NCBI GenBank assembly: GCA_028641055.1
Contig: CM054057.1
Span: 721,428,310-721,492,309, forward strand
Length of the DNA: 64,000 nucleotides
Direction of reading: 5' to 3'
DNA from: Alopecurus myosuroides
Taxonomy: Eukaryota > Streptophyta > Magnoliopsida > Poales > Poaceae
Part shown: piece by piece, positions 47,809 through 59,023 of the stretch
How positions within the stretch are numbered: position 1 is the stretch's first letter
How the letters are laid out: each line of letters opens with the position of its first letter
Made by a program: the position numbers and the translations under genes
The notes under the pieces: model-generated
What the model saw: only the letters and a program-made list of their open reading frames with translations
What the model was told of the DNA's origin: nothing
Databases searched by the model: none

Positions 47809-48570
47809 CACTACACGGATCGGGATGTTTGCCGACGGCCACGAAACGTCGGTATAGGCCCAACTGCTGTCGGCATAGACATTTTCTTCCTTGGCATAGC
47901 TAGGCAGAGGCGGACCCAGAATATTTTCTTAGTGGGGCACAAATTTAGAGTGGGGGTACTTCCTACATAAAATTTGAATTTTTAAGTGTTTTTCTTTGAA
48001 AGAATAAACAAATTCTATTGAAGTTTTCAAATTTGAGTGGGGGCCAAGGCCCCCACAACGCTCTACTTGGGTCCGCCCCTGTAGGTAGGGAAAGTCGTCA
48101 GCATAGAGGTCTATGCCGACGTTTTTCTATGCTCGTCGGTAACATTAAAGTGTCATCCCTTAGTCTGACACCATCCGTGAGTTATGTCGATGGCCAAACA
48201 GGAGCTATGCTGACGTGGCGGCGCCTGATCTCTCCGCTAAAGCCGCTATGCCGATGACCTGGAGGTGCCACGTGGTAGCACCCGGTGTCCCCACCAAGGG
48301 AGCTATGCTGACGGCCTTATAGGAGCTATGCCGACAGCCTGGAGGTGCCACGTGGCGTAGTCTGGTGAGCCCTGGGAAGGTGGTATGCCGACGGATTCTT
48401 TTGTATGTGCAGACGGCATTTTCCCTCGACATAGACCCCTCCTATGCCGACGGCTATTACACTGTATGCCAACGACAATTGCCGTCAACATAGCTCATTT
48501 CCTACATACGTGGCGCACGATGCACTCTAAGTGAGCTATGCTGGCGGCAATTGTCATCGGCATACAAACT
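47809..48570. mobile_element. CACTA-like element fragment with TATGCCGACGGC subterminal repeats
   Basis: It begins CACTACACGGATCGGG. Behind this end are more than ten copies, in both orientations, of a TATGCCGACGGC-type motif (for example near 47829, 47868, 48112, 48251, 48308, 48328, 48386, 48443, 48466 and 48530), the layout of CACTA subterminal repeats. No transposase and no opposite terminal end were found; the right limit is set where the motifs stop. A hAT MITE is nested at 47905-48081. Confidence 0.6.
47905..48081. mobile_element. hAT-type MITE (177 bp) nested in the CACTA-like fragment
   Basis: The ends CAGAGGCGGACCCAG and, in reverse complement, CAGGGGCGGACCCAAG pair with one or two mismatches. 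The 8-bp flanks are TAGCTAGG (47897-47904) and TAGGTAGG (48082-48089), one base different, so the duplication has mutated. It has no coding capacity. Confidence 0.8.
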
Positions 48571-48639
48571 CCCCAGATTTTGTTTGGCTGTTATTTTTTT
48601 TTGGCTATTTCCTATAACTCAAGGGGGAAGCATCCCAGG

Positions 48640-49810
48640 CTTTGAAAGAGAGGGTTATTAAGGAGGGCCCTTGGGAGGAAGTAGTGATGCAAACATGATG
48701 TGGACGAGGATGGTGACCTGCTTTCGAAAGGTTGCTCTAGAGGAGTTTGGGGGTGACCAGGAGAAGTAGAAGGAAAGCTAAGGATACCTGATGGTGGACG
48801 ACGAGGTCCAGAAGGTTATTAGGGAGAAAAGGGACTGTTTTAGATGCCTATATCTGGACATGAGTGCAACAAACATGGAGAAGTACAAGGTGGAAAAGAA
48901 GGCCGCAAAGCGGGCTGTGAGTGAAGTAAGGGGTCGGGCATATGAGGACCTCGAACAACATTCAAACATGAAGGAAGGCGAAAGGGACATCTATATGATG
49001 ACCAAGATCTGGGAGAGGAAGTCGAAGGATGTCAACCAAGTCAAATGCATCAAGGACGGAGATGATTAGCTTCTTGTGAAGGATGAATAGATCAAGCGTA
49101 GATGTCGGGAGTAATTTGACAACCTTTACAATGGAGAGGATGATAGACGACTCCTTTGAGGTGTGGAGAGGACTAGTAGACTTAGCGATATTATGGCTAA
49201 CTAAGCTTTACAACCTCATTTTGGGGTAAAACAAGATGCCCGAAGAATGAAGGCTGAGTATTTTAGTGTTAATCTTCAAGAACAAGCGGGATGTTCAAAG
49301 TTATACTAATTAACATGGAATCAAGCTAATGAGGCATACTATGAAGCTACGGGAGAGAGTCATTGAGCACCGCTTAAAAGATTGGCAAAAGTGACCAAAA
49401 ACAAATTTGGTTTCATGCCTAGGAGGTCTACCATGGAAGCCATCTTCTTGGTATGGCAGCTAATGGAGATATACATGGAGCAAAAGAAGGACCTTCGTAT
49501 GATGTTCATTGATTTGGAGAAGAACTATGATAAGATACCATAGAATTTCATGTGGTGGGCCTTAGAGAAACACAAATTACCAATAAATTGCACTACCCTC
49601 ATTAAGGACATGTACGATAATGTTGTGACAAGTGTTCGAACAAGTGATGGCGACACCGATGACTTTCCAATTAAAATATGACTGCACCAAGGGTCAGCTT
49701 TGAGCCCTTACCTGTTTGATTTGGTGATGGATGAGGTCATAAGGGACATACAAGGAGATATCCCATGGTATAACCTCTTTGCGGATGATGTGGTGCTAGT
49801 CGATGATAGC
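48640..49810 (+). pseudogene. RTE-clade LINE remnant (reverse transcriptase)
   Basis: Pieces of an RTE-type LINE polyprotein: the pre-RT region (MMTKIWERKSKDVNQVKCIKDGDD, about 48999-49066), then RT blocks with KFGFMPRRSTMEAIF (about 49405), MFIDLEKNYDKIP (about 49505), HQGSALSPYLFDLVMDEV (about 49690) and the catalytic FADDVVLVDDSR (about 49782). Stops and frame changes are frequent. Compared with the family, the stretch between the DDSF region near 49150 and the EVWRGL block is shortened. It ends abruptly after the FADD motif, where Copia-remnant sequence begins. Confidence 0.75.
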
Positions 49811-50640
49811 CGAACACAGTGAAGAACTGAACAAGACTTAATCTAAAGCAGCGGAAAACTGAAGCAACATGAAGTAAACACATAAACTCTAGCCAGATTC
49901 TAATGCTTCAGAAATAGAAAAGATCTAGGTAGATTCTAATGCTTTAGAAACAGAGTAAAACTAGGCTGATTCTGATGCTTCGAAGCATATAAGATCTAGG
50001 TAGATTATGATGCTTCGAAACGAGGTAAAATTAGGGTAGATTGTTAAGCTTCAGGTTCAAATAAAATCTAGACAGATTTTGATACTTCAGAAGAAGAAAA
50101 AGATATGATTTGTACAGATGCTAATGCTTTAGAAACGGAAAATAAAAAACATCAACTTGTATGAACTGTAATGAGAAAGGAACAAAAACCCAATTTGATT
50201 CCTAAAGTTAAGCTGTTGGCCAACTCTACGTGTTCGTTTGGAGAGGCTATGCACACGTGCACTTAATTCCTTATGCTTAGTCTTCTACTCTGTTAACTCA
50301 AGCTTCGCAAAGCTTAGCCTAATCTCTAATGACACATTTTGAGGTGACCTCTAAAACCTTTGTAGACTTGCTACCAGTAGACTTGGCCAATATATTTTTA
50401 ACAAAAGCCGAGTCTTGAGCCCAAAACCTCATGGCTCAGATACCATGTTAATTTTCATGCACTAGCCCACGCAAACAAAACCCCAAGCTAATGAACAGGG
50501 CTAGATAATCCACACATACTGTAACACAATTGTCCTCTCAACCAATACCCGCGGAGAAAAATGTAGCTAACTTGCTCAGATCAAGCAACATGTCGATCAT
50601 TAAAATGTACATTTCTCTAATCTGTTGCAGCAAGAAAGAG
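49811..50640 (-). mobile_element. Copia-like LTR-retrotransposon remnant with primer binding site
   Basis: On the minus strand TGGTATCTGAGCC at 50445-50433 differs by one base from the usual Met-tRNA primer binding site. It follows directly on a sequence ending GCATGAAAATTAACA (about 50447-50461), a plausible 5' LTR end. The LTR would extend to about 50640. Behind the site, 49880-50130 is a minisatellite-like block. No gag or pol was recognised. Confidence 0.5.
49880..50135. repeat. Degenerate tandem repeat of about 42 bp
   Basis: Six diverged units share the phrases AGATTCTAATGCTTCAGAAA, (A)GAAAAGATCTAGG and TAAAACTAGG. They lie in the untranslated leader position of the Copia remnant. Confidence 0.65.
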
Positions 50641-50645
50641 AATAA

Positions 50646-50692
50646 TTTAGGGTTTAGGGTTTAGGGTTTAGGGTTTAGGGTTTAGGGTTTAG
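50646..50692. repeat. Interstitial telomere repeat (TTTAGGG)6
   Basis: Six perfect TTTAGGG units (50646-50687) and a partial seventh. This is the Arabidopsis-type telomere repeat used by grasses. It is far too short to be a chromosome end and is followed within 20 bp by LINE coding sequence. Confidence 0.95.
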
Positions 50693-50699
50693 ACTTTAG

Positions 50700-51631
50700 A
50701 CGTGCTCTGGTGGGAGAAAAATGGGAAAGATGGTTGCATCTAATAGAAAGACTGATGGATATTTCGTTATCACTTGACCAGGATACTTGTAGTTGGACTC
50801 TCACACAGTCTGGAAATTACACCGTTAAATCATTATATGCTGAGGTTATGAACGAAGAAGTTAGATTTCTTCATGGTTACCTGTGGAAGTTAAAGGTTCC
50901 CTCCAAGATAAATTTTTTTATGTGGTTTATGTCTAGGAAAGAATTGCTGACAAAAGATAATCTTGCTAGGAGAAACTGGGTTGGGTGTAAGAAGTGTGTG
51001 TTCTGCGATGAATCTGAAACAGTGAATCACCTTTTTATTTCTTGCAGTTTTGTTAAGAATATTTGGAGGTTGATACACTTTACTTATAGTATTTCACCAC
51101 CATCTAATGTTACTAATTTGTTTGGTAATTGGCTGTGTGGTGTGGATAAAGAATCGAAAGCACTTATACGCGTCGGAGTATGTGCTTTACTGTGGGCTCT
51201 CTGGAAACATCGCAATGATATTATTTTTAACAATGCGAAAGTTGGGAACTTTTTGCAGGTGGTTCACCAGGCCAACTATTGGATGCACCAATGGTCTATT
51301 CTGCTGCCAGAGGACCAGCGTGTTCGTTTGGATGGTGGATGCATTCGTCTGATGGCGGTCGTTCAGGCTATCTTCAGCAGGGGTGGCTGGTTGCTTAATA
51401 GACGCCTTGGCACTGGATAGTACTTCTTTGGTTGGAGTTAGCTGAGAGCTTATGGCTTGAGATTGTGACTTGTTTTTTCTATACACGGCTAGTTTCTTAC
51501 ATAGGATGTGTTGAGCTCTTATGTGAGTGCTTGTTTCGTGCAACAGATGTATCGAATGTTTAAATTTTAATAAAAGCCGTATGCATCAACCAGATGCAGA
51601 GGCCGGGTTTCCCTTTTCAAAAAAAAAAAAA
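50700..51631 (+). mobile_element. 5'-truncated LINE with zf-RVT domain and poly(A) tail
   Basis: The 236-codon ORF (50710-51420) is the C-terminus of a LINE ORF2. It has SGNYTVKSLYAEV, the reverse-transcriptase zinc-binding region (zf-RVT) with WKLKVPSKINFFMW and C-X2-C...H-X4-C (CKKCVFCDESETVNHLFISC), and ALWKHRNDIIF. The RT and endonuclease parts are missing. The 3' end has TAATAAAAGCCGTATGCATCAACCAGATG and a 13-A tail at 51619-51631, typical of grass LINEs. The tail lies about 70 bp beyond the DUF707 stop codon. The 5' end meets the telomere repeat block. Confidence 0.88.
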
Positions 51632-53689
51632 GATAGTCTCCTCTAGTTCCCAACAACAAAAATCTTGACGTTATCCTATTGTTATCAATTATGTAATCTA
51701 ATTATGTGTTGATGACCATCTGTCCGCGAGTTCCTTGTCCGCATTGGTTATTCTGGATTTGAAGGTGTCCATCTCCTCCAATTGGCGTGCTCTTACCTAT
51801 TAGTGGCCAGAATCACACAAACAATTATTTCGAAGGTATAATTGAAAAACTGACACTCCAAGAAACATTGAGTATATGTTTAGTGATTAATATAAAACAG
51901 TAAAAGACCTTCAAACTCAATCTGCTCACACGGCATTATTAAGAAGACACATAAATATATATATTTAGACATAAAAGATACCTCGGAACGGCCACCTGGC
52001 ATTTCTTTCTCGCCCTGAAGAAAAAAGAAGGGCTTAAATTTTCTACTAAGCTGCTCACACTTAGTTTTTGTCTACTAAGTGGCAAGCATATGGAATTTAA
52101 GCAGAAACAAATGAGCCATACATTTTTTGAAAGCTTAAACTGTTGAGAAAAACTTGATAGTTACCTCACTTTTCAGCATGGAGGTTGAATTATGGAACAA
52201 GTACTGCGCGTCTACGACGCCAATCTGCTCCGCGGGATCCTGCCAAATCAAGGGAGAAACAATACAAAAAAACTGTCGATATACATACGCACAAAAAAAA
52301 AAAAAAATCTTCAAACGGTGCTTACATCGACACATCTCCAGAAATTAGAGTCTAGAAGCCATCCATGGACCAGATCATTCTGCAACCAAAACCACTCTTC
52401 GTTTCAGTTCAAACAAGTCAAAGAGGTCAATCCTGTGATAACAAATATTCCGACCAGTGTACCTACCTGTACCATATGCCACACGCATCTCCAAGCATCC
52501 CTTGAGAAGACCGGCACCATCACCTCAACGAACCTTCACACATATAACCGCAAAATGACCGGGAGAGCAATATGATCATTGCTTTCAAAATAACACGTCT
52601 TACAAAAAGTGATCCTGAAGTGAGTGAGTGAAGAGTTCCATTAATTACCCGCTGCACGGTGGCTTGTGCTCATCCCAGCAATACTCTCCCCCCGCATCGT
52701 TCCTGTTCATGGCAGACAACAATATTTCAGAGACCATGCCAGCCAGTATCTGTAACGTCGGCTTTTTGAGAACCAGAGGGAGTAATTGTAACGGGTTACT
52801 TGTGCATCATCACCGTGCTAAAGGCTAGAAATGTATCATCATGGATCCTGCGCGGCATGCTTACTTGTGCATCTCGGTATCGTTTCTCCGGTTGGTGATA
52901 GCATACATCGTCGGCCCTTTGGCCCTGTCCAGTCCTGGCTGCGAGATCTCAAGCCCATGCTTCCTCACGATGTTGAGGTACCTGTAATCACAACCTGTTC
53001 ATCATCACATACATGGAGAAATATTCAGATTTTGTAGAAAAGCATAGGCATGTAAAGATCATAGGACATACGCTTCTGCGGTGAAATTCTCGACTCCGAC
53101 ATCCTCATCCCATAAAAAGACGTAGTCCTAAGGAGACACGGTGCTCGGGTGCAGGAATCTCTTGGCAAACCACCTTTGTTATTATTTCAAGAGAAAAATC
53201 TGAAGATTGTCAGTGCATTTCTTTGCCGGTTTTGAATTGATTTCATATATTTTGGGGTACTACTGAAATTTTCGTTATTTTATTTTTTTAGCTCTGACAA
53301 AAGGCTGAGTTTTGTATTTGGGGCACTACTGAAGTTCTCGTCATTAAGGTTTTTTTTCTCTGCTGAAGTGCTAAATTTTCTAACTGAACCTGGCTAAAAT
53401 TGAATCTAAGCTTGAGCACATTTGGTAGAATTATGAATTGTATTTGAATTTGGCTCGATCTCATGTTTCACCCAAACATATTGGTACATAGTAAATGAAA
53501 ATGAGAACCACTTAGGACTGTACAAGTGGATAGTTACATTACCATTTTGTCTGCTTCCTGGCGCTGACATGAGCAACCTCACGAGACCAACTGAACTCAT
53601 CCCACTCCGTCGTGCGGCCATCATAGTGGAACAACACGATGTCAAAGTTGTCGGAGAACTGCATATACCGGTTGTGTGCATGTACACAC

Positions 53690-53702
53690 ACACACACGCA
53701 AG
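53690..53702. repeat. Short CA microsatellite in a DUF707 intron
   Basis: An (AC)n run of about six units interrupted by CGCA, in the intron between exons 4 and 5. Nothing else is notable. Confidence 0.7.
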
Positions 53703-53825
53703 TGTCATTTGAACACTCATTCAAATCTATTGGCCTAGCTAGTGCAAGGTCAAAATCTAGTGCTTGCATGTCACACAATATATGAGAAAACCTCTTGTTG
53801 CTAGTTCTTTACCTTGTGAACAATT

Positions 53826-53830
53826 GCATT
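53826..53830. repeat. Target site duplication GCATT, left copy
   Basis: GCATT precedes the Copia LTR and recurs at 59024-59028 after the other LTR. Removing the element and one copy restores an 81-bp exon with an open frame. Confidence 0.95.
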
Positions 53831-53983
53831 TGTTAACGTAGGCGGAAACGATGCCCCTCTCGGGACTCGTGCTTCATGTTATATAGGTGATGAAAAGCCC
53901 ATCACAGAGCATTTACATGGGCCGTACATATACGTTGGTGTACTACACCATACGTATATGTACGTGGTATTACAACTCTAACA
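53831..53983 (-). repeat. 3' LTR of the Copia element, 153 bp
   Basis: Runs TGTTAACGTAGG to ACTCTAACA on the plus strand. It is identical, base for base, to the LTR at 58871-59023. A polypurine tract (minus strand AAGGGGGAG, 53984-53992) lies directly inside it and partly overlaps the ORF stop codon. Confidence 0.97.
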
Positions 53984-53990
53984 CTCCCCC

Positions 53991-56900
53991 TTAATCTAAA
54001 CGTTGCAAAAGGTTTAGATTACGCCTAAACTCATAGAGATTTCTTACAGGGAGAGCCTTTGTAAAACCATCAGCAATTTGATCCTTGCTAGACACAAAGT
54101 GAATAGCCAACTTCTTCTCTGCAACCCTTTCACGAACAAAGTGAAAATCAATTTCAATATGTTTGGTGCGAGCGTGAAATACCGGATTGGCAGAGAGATA
54201 TGTAGCACCCAGATTGTCACACCATAGACATGGAACTTCTTTCATCATAACACCAAGTTCCTTAAGAAGTGCTTCTACCCATATGAGTTCAGCTGTGGCA
54301 TTGGCCAGGGCCTTGTACTCAGCTTCAGTACTGGAACGAGATACAGTTGCTTGTTTTCGTGCACTCCATGAGACCAGATTCGGCCCAAAGAATATAGCAA
54401 ATCCACCAGTGGATCTACGATCATCAAGACTACCTGCCCAATCAGCATCTGAAAAGGCACTAAGAAGAGTGGAAGAAGACTGTGTGAAAGTAATCCCAAT
54501 CTTGACAGAGCCTGCAATATATCTCAAAATGCGTTTAGCAGCAGTCCAATGAACAGTAGTAGGAGCATGAAGGAATTGACATATTTTGTTAACAGAGAAA
54601 GCCAAGTCTGGACGTGTCAAAGTAAGGTATTGTAAGGCCCCAACAATGCTTCTGTATTGAGTGCTATCCTCAGGACCAAGTGGACTCCCCTCTGTCAAGG
54701 ATAGCTGCTCAGATGATGACAATGGTGTGGGTGCTGGCTTGCATTGTGTCATACCAACCCGTGCAAGCAGGTCAGTAGCATATTTTTCTTGAGTCAAAAG
54801 CAGACCATTAGATGTTTTTGTAACCTCAATACCAAGAAAGAAATGTAAGTCTCCCAAATCCTTAATGGCAAATGTGGTACTTAAATCCTTAAGAAGGGCT
54901 GTGATGGCTGCATCAGAAGAACTGGTGACAATAATATCAACATAAATCAACACAAAAATAATGATGTTTGATTTGTTGTAGAGAAATAGAGATGTATCAG
55001 CTTTGGAAGCAGTGAAACCAAAGTTATAGAGCTGTGAGCTGAGTCTAGAGAACCAGGCTCTGGGAGCCTGTTTCAGTCCATATATAGCTTTATCCAATTT
55101 GCATATATAATCAGGTGTATGAGAGTTTTCAAACCCAGGTGGCTGCTTCATGTAAACCTCCTCGTCCAGAACACCATGAAGAAACGCGTTCTTGACATCT
55201 AGCTGCCTCAAACTCCAGCCTCGAGACACTGAAATAGCTAGAACAGTTCTGATAGTAGCAGCCTTAACAACAGGACTAAAAGTGTCCTCATAGTCAATAC
55301 CATATCGTTGTTTAAAACCTTTGGCAACAAGACGTGCCTTATACCTGTCAATCGTACCATCTGCATGTTTCTTGATACGATATACCCACTTACAATCAAT
55401 AATATTCCTGTGTGTTCCTGGAGGAACAAGGTGCCATGTTTTGTTCTGAATCAATGCATCAAACTCATCTTCCATTGCTTGTTTCCATTTTTCATCTCCA
55501 AGTGCCTCAGAGAGTGTATTGGGCTCACCTGTAGAGGTGAGCAAACCATAGCGAACACAACCATCTTTATATATACGGGGCTTTTTGATACCTTTCATTA
55601 GTCGTGTACGCACCCCAAGTGTTGGCGTAGCAGGGTGAGAAGACGACCGAGGGCGACGCACATACACCCGCACGGGCTGCACAGAGGATCCTGCACCGGA
55701 ATCATGCGCAGCCTCGGGATTTTGCGCTGCAGCAGCAGCAGGACCCGCCAACTGCGACGTGGCAGACAGGGAGGGGTCGGAGGCGTGTGGCGTGGTCGCG
55801 GTCGATCGTGGCGCAGAAGATCTCGGTCGGCTGGTCGGGGCGGAGCCCAACGATGGCGACGTGGCGTGCTCGGTGTGGTCAGGAGGGCATCCGCGCGCGG
55901 GAGAGGGGCGCCCCGAGGCGCTGTCGGGGGCGCTGTCGGGCGCGTGGGCGTCAGGAGCGGGCGAAGGGGGCAGGGACGCCTCGGAGTGCGGCCCCTGACT
56001 GCCAGGCGAATCTGGCCCGGAATCTGGCGTCCCAGGATCCGAGGCTGATGCTGAATCAGTCTCGGGATCGCTCCCAGGTGGCTCCTGCTGCTCACTTTCG
56101 TCATTTTGTGACGAGACTTCAGAGGAGGATTCCGAGCCCGTTTCTTCATTGTTTTGCGTCAAATTTTCTTCAGTAGGCTCCACATCCTGTAGAGTATTAG
56201 TAACAGGCACAATAACATGCATATGGTCATCAATATTTGCATCCCCATTGTGTGATGATGATGATGGCGTGTGGGATGGGAGCAAAAGAATTTCTTGTTT
56301 TAAGCGTGCACCGGCATTGGGATGCATGGAGGCAAAAGGAAATACTTGCTCATCAAAAACAACATCACGAGAAATGTAGACACGGCCAGTGGAAACATCT
56401 AGGCATTTGACTCCTTTGTGAAGGGGACTATATCCAAGAAACACACATCTTTTGGAACGAAAAGCAAGTTTGCGTTTGTTATAGGGGCGTAGGTTGGGCC
56501 AACAGGCACAACCAAACACACGCAAAGCATCATAGTTGGGAACAACATTAAGAAGACGTTGTGTAGGTGTATCAAAATTGAGTACTTTTGTAGGGAGCAA
56601 ATTTATAAGAAAAGTAGCTGTAAGGAATGCTTCATCCCAGAATTTAAGAGGCATAGATGACTGAGCAAGTAAAGATAATCCAACTTCAACTATGTGTCTA
56701 TGTTTGCGCTCAGCAGAGCCATTTTGCTGATGAGCATGTGGACAAGAAACATGATGTGTGATTCCCACTTTTCTAAAGAAGCCATTTAATTTCTCATACT
56801 CACCACCCCAATCAGTTTGCATGGTGATGATTTTGCGAGAAAATTTGCGTTCAACAAGCTGTTGGAAATTAAGAAACACTTGATAGACTTCAGAACGTTT

Positions 56901-58766
56901 CTTAAGCAAGTATATCCATGTGAATTTGCTATAATCATCAATGAAACTTACATAATATGAGTGTCTACCAACAGACTCAGGAGCAGGACCCCATACATCA
57001 GAAAATATTTGCTCCAAAGGAGCAGTGGAAACACTAGTAGATATGGAATAAGGCAATTGATGACTTTTGGCTAATTGACATGAATCACACACATAAGGGG
57101 TTGTTTCTGATGAATGAGACAACTTATTCTTCCTAATGATTTGTTGAACGACAAAAGATGATGGATGTCCTAAACGGCTATGCCATGTAGATGATGATGG
57201 CTTTATTGTAGAAAAAGCATGCTTCGAAGACTCTGAAGATACTGGCACTAGAGGGTAGAGACCACCACGACATGGACCTTTAAACAGAGTTCTTCTGGTG
57301 GCCTGATCCTTTATCAAAAAGAAATGTGGGTGAAATTCAAAGAATACATGATTATCAAGTGTTAGTTTGTGAACAGATAAAAGACTCTTGGAAGCACTAG
57401 GGACATGCAAGATGTTTTTAACTTGAAGGAAATCATCATGTGGGGTATGCAAAGTAGAGTGTCCAATATGAGTTATGTGCATACCGTTACCATCAGCAGT
57501 GTGGACGCAGTCACGTCCCTTGTACTTCTCCCTTGTGGTGAGCTTGCTCAACTCACCCGTGATATGATCTGTGGCGCCAGTATCGGGGTACCAGTTGGTA
57601 TCAACCCCGTATGAGGCAATGTGCGCCCCTTTTTCTTCACGATCACCATCATCATCGGAGTCATTCTTGTAGCGCCACCAGCAATCTCCTGCAGGGTGGC
57701 CATATATCTTGCAGATCTGGCAGGTGGTGTCAACGAACGGCGTCGGTGTACGTGTGCGGCGGCGACGGCGCCCACGGTCATCATTGCGGTCACGGTAGCG
57801 ACCACGGTCATCAGTGCGACGGCGACGATCATCTTGGCGCGCAGGAGTGTCATCGTGGCGATCACCACGCTCACGCTCGCGGTCACCACGGCGCGCATCA
57901 TCATAGCGGTCACCGCGGTCACCGCGGTCACCACGGCCTCGTTCACCGCGGCGGGCATCATCATAGCGATCGCGATCGCGGTCACCACCGCGGTAGGCGC
58001 GGTCACCGCGCCCATCACCGCGGCCATCATCAGTCCGTGCGCGATCACCTCCTCCCTTGGGCTTGTCGCGGCCACGGCGGGCAGCCACGTTGGCCGAGCT
58101 GTAGACGCCGGTATCCTGGCCACTCTCGGCCAGCATATCTTGGCGCAGATCATGGGCGGCAATCTGCCCAAAGAGATCGTCGAGGGAGGTGGCGGGGTTG
58201 GCGTTGACGGAGGCGACGAGAGCATTATAGGCGCCGTCGAGGCCGTTTAAGATGTAGCCGACGAGCTCGTCTTCTTCAACCGGCTTTCCAATGGCGGCGA
58301 GCTCGGACGCCAGCCCCTTCATCTTCACGAAGAATTGGGCGGTGGTGAGATCGCCCTTCTTCGTGTTGTTGAGCGCGCTCCGGAGGTGCTGTATTTTCGA
58401 TCTTGAGGGCGCGGAAAACATGGCCATGATTACTGACCACACTTCGGCGCTGGTTTCGAGTCCAAGCACATGGGCGAGGATCTCCGGCGAGAGGGTGTTG
58501 ACGAGGTAGCCTAACACCGTCGCGTCCCGAGCTACCCAAGCCGTGTAGGCGGGGTTAGGGACGAGGGTTTTCTTGTGTGCTGCATCTTCCTCCTCGAGGG
58601 TTTTGGCCGGGGCAACTTCCACGCCGGTGAGGAGATCCATCACCGAGGCGGCACGGAGCGGCGGAAACACAAGCATCTTCCAGAACAAGAAGTTACTGCG
58701 AGTGAGTTTTTGCGAGGGAGGGGTTCCTAGAGCGGCGATGAGTGCTGTCGTTGAGGGAGCAGCCAT
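53991..58766 (-). CDS. Copia Gag-Pol polyprotein, single ORF of 1591 codons, with altered RT active site
   Basis: One open frame with all Ty1/Copia domains in order: Gag (about 10-210); an Arg/Asp/Gly-rich linker (230-340); zinc knuckle C349-X2-C-X4-H-X4-C362; protease DTGA (395-398); integrase zinc H529/H534/C560/C563 and core D590, D652, E686; a Ser/Pro/Asp-rich linker; RT from [25 protein letters not shown] through [11 protein letters not shown]; and RNase H with [17 protein letters not shown] and ARTKHIEID. The RT catalytic motif, normally Tyr-Val-Asp-Asp, reads Y1275-V1276-D1277-I1278: one Asp codon is absent (54936-54938), as if 3 bp were lost. That should abolish polymerisation. Otherwise no stop or frameshift is present. 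The start [10 protein letters not shown] is about 105 bp after the 5' LTR. Confidence 0.95.
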   Translation of the reverse strand: MAAPSTTALIAALGTPPSQKLTRSNFLFWKMLVFPPLRAASVMDLLTGVEVAPAKTLEEEDAAHKKTLVPNPAYTAWVARDATVLGYLVNTLSPEILAHVLGLETSAEVWSVIMAMFSAPSRSKIQHLRSALNNTKKGDLTTAQFFVKMKGLASELAAIGKPVEEDELVGYILNGLDGAYNALVASVNANPATSLDDLFGQIAAHDLRQDMLAESGQDTGVYSSANVAARRGRDKPKGGGDRARTDDGRGDGRGDRAYRGGDRDRDRYDDARRGERGRGDRGDRGDRYDDARRGDRERERGDRHDDTPARQDDRRRRTDDRGRYRDRNDDRGRRRRRTRTPTPFVDTTCQICKIYGHPAGDCWWRYKNDSDDDGDREEKGAHIASYGVDTNWYPDTGATDHITGELSKLTTREKYKGRDCVHTADGNGMHITHIGHSTLHTPHDDFLQVKNILHVPSASKSLLSVHKLTLDNHVFFEFHPHFFLIKDQATRRTLFKGPCRGGLYPLVPVSSESSKHAFSTIKPSSSTWHSRLGHPSSFVVQQIIRKNKLSHSSETTPYVCDSCQLAKSHQLPYSISTSVSTAPLEQIFSDVWGPAPESVGRHSYYVSFIDDYSKFTWIYLLKKRSEVYQVFLNFQQLVERKFSRKIITMQTDWGGEYEKLNGFFRKVGITHHVSCPHAHQQNGSAERKHRHIVEVGLSLLAQSSMPLKFWDEAFLTATFLINLLPTKVLNFDTPTQRLLNVVPNYDALRVFGCACWPNLRPYNKRKLAFRSKRCVFLGYSPLHKGVKCLDVSTGRVYISRDVVFDEQVFPFASMHPNAGARLKQEILLLPSHTPSSSSHNGDANIDDHMHVIVPVTNTLQDVEPTEENLTQNNEETGSESSSEVSSQNDESEQQEPPGSDPETDSASASDPGTPDSGPDSPGSQGPHSEASLPPSPAPDAHAPDSAPDSASGRPSPARGCPPDHTEHATSPSLGSAPTSRPRSSAPRSTATTPHASDPSLSATSQLAGPAAAAAQNPEAAHDSGAGSSVQPVRVYVRRPRSSSHPATPTLGVRTRLMKGIKKPRIYKDGCVRYGLLTSTGEPNTLSEALGDEKWKQAMEDEFDALIQNKTWHLVPPGTHRNIIDCKWVYRIKKHADGTIDRYKARLVAKGFKQRYGIDYEDTFSPVVKAATIRTVLAISVSRGWSLRQLDVKNAFLHGVLDEEVYMKQPPGFENSHTPDYICKLDKAIYGLKQAPRAWFSRLSSQLYNFGFTASKADTSLFLYNKSNIIIFVLIYVDIIVTSSSDAAITALLKDLSTTFAIKDLGDLHFFLGIEVTKTSNGLLLTQEKYATDLLARVGMTQCKPAPTPLSSSEQLSLTEGSPLGPEDSTQYRSIVGALQYLTLTRPDLAFSVNKICQFLHAPTTVHWTAAKRILRYIAGSVKIGITFTQSSSTLLSAFSDADWAGSLDDRRSTGGFAIFFGPNLVSWSARKQATVSRSSTEAEYKALANATAELIWVEALLKELGVMMKEVPCLWCDNLGATYLSANPVFHARTKHIEIDFHFVRERVAEKKLAIHFVSSKDQIADGFTKALPVRNLYEFRRNLNLLQRLD

Positions 58767-58857
58767 GGCGGCGGCTAGGGTTTTGTGTGGTTTTCGGGTT
58801 TTGGTTTTTCGGTAAGCTGGAGATGTGATCGATGGCGGCTAGGTCATGGACAGAGGT

Positions 58858-58870
58858 AGCTCTGATACCA
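58858..58870 (-). promoter_or_regulatory. Primer binding site of the Copia element
   Basis: On the minus strand TGGTATCAGAGC starts within one or two bases of the 5' LTR end (ACGTTAACA). It is complementary to the 3' end of initiator Met-tRNA, the standard primer of plant Copia elements. Confidence 0.93.
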
Positions 58871-59023
58871 TGTTAACGTAGGCGGAAACGATGCCCCTCT
58901 CGGGACTCGTGCTTCATGTTATATAGGTGATGAAAAGCCCATCACAGAGCATTTACATGGGCCGTACATATACGTTGGTGTACTACACCATACGTATATG
59001 TACGTGGTATTACAACTCTAACA
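58871..59023 (-). repeat. 5' LTR of the Copia element, 153 bp
   Basis: Identical to 53831-53983 and followed by GCATT (59024-59028). Together the LTRs bound a 5193-bp element. At 153 bp the LTR is short for Copia, yet it must hold promoter and polyadenylation signals; TATATAG-like sequence is at about 58920-58926. Confidence 0.97.

Noticed and set aside
50646..50692. True telomere or chromosome end
   Set aside because: Only six units, with unique sequence continuing on both sides.
57548..58250. Long ORFs (198-225 codons) on both strands overlapping the Copia Gag linker
   Set aside because: They are shadows of the Arg/Asp-rich repeat, which lacks stops in other frames. Their products are low-complexity and the Copia polyprotein is the clear reading.
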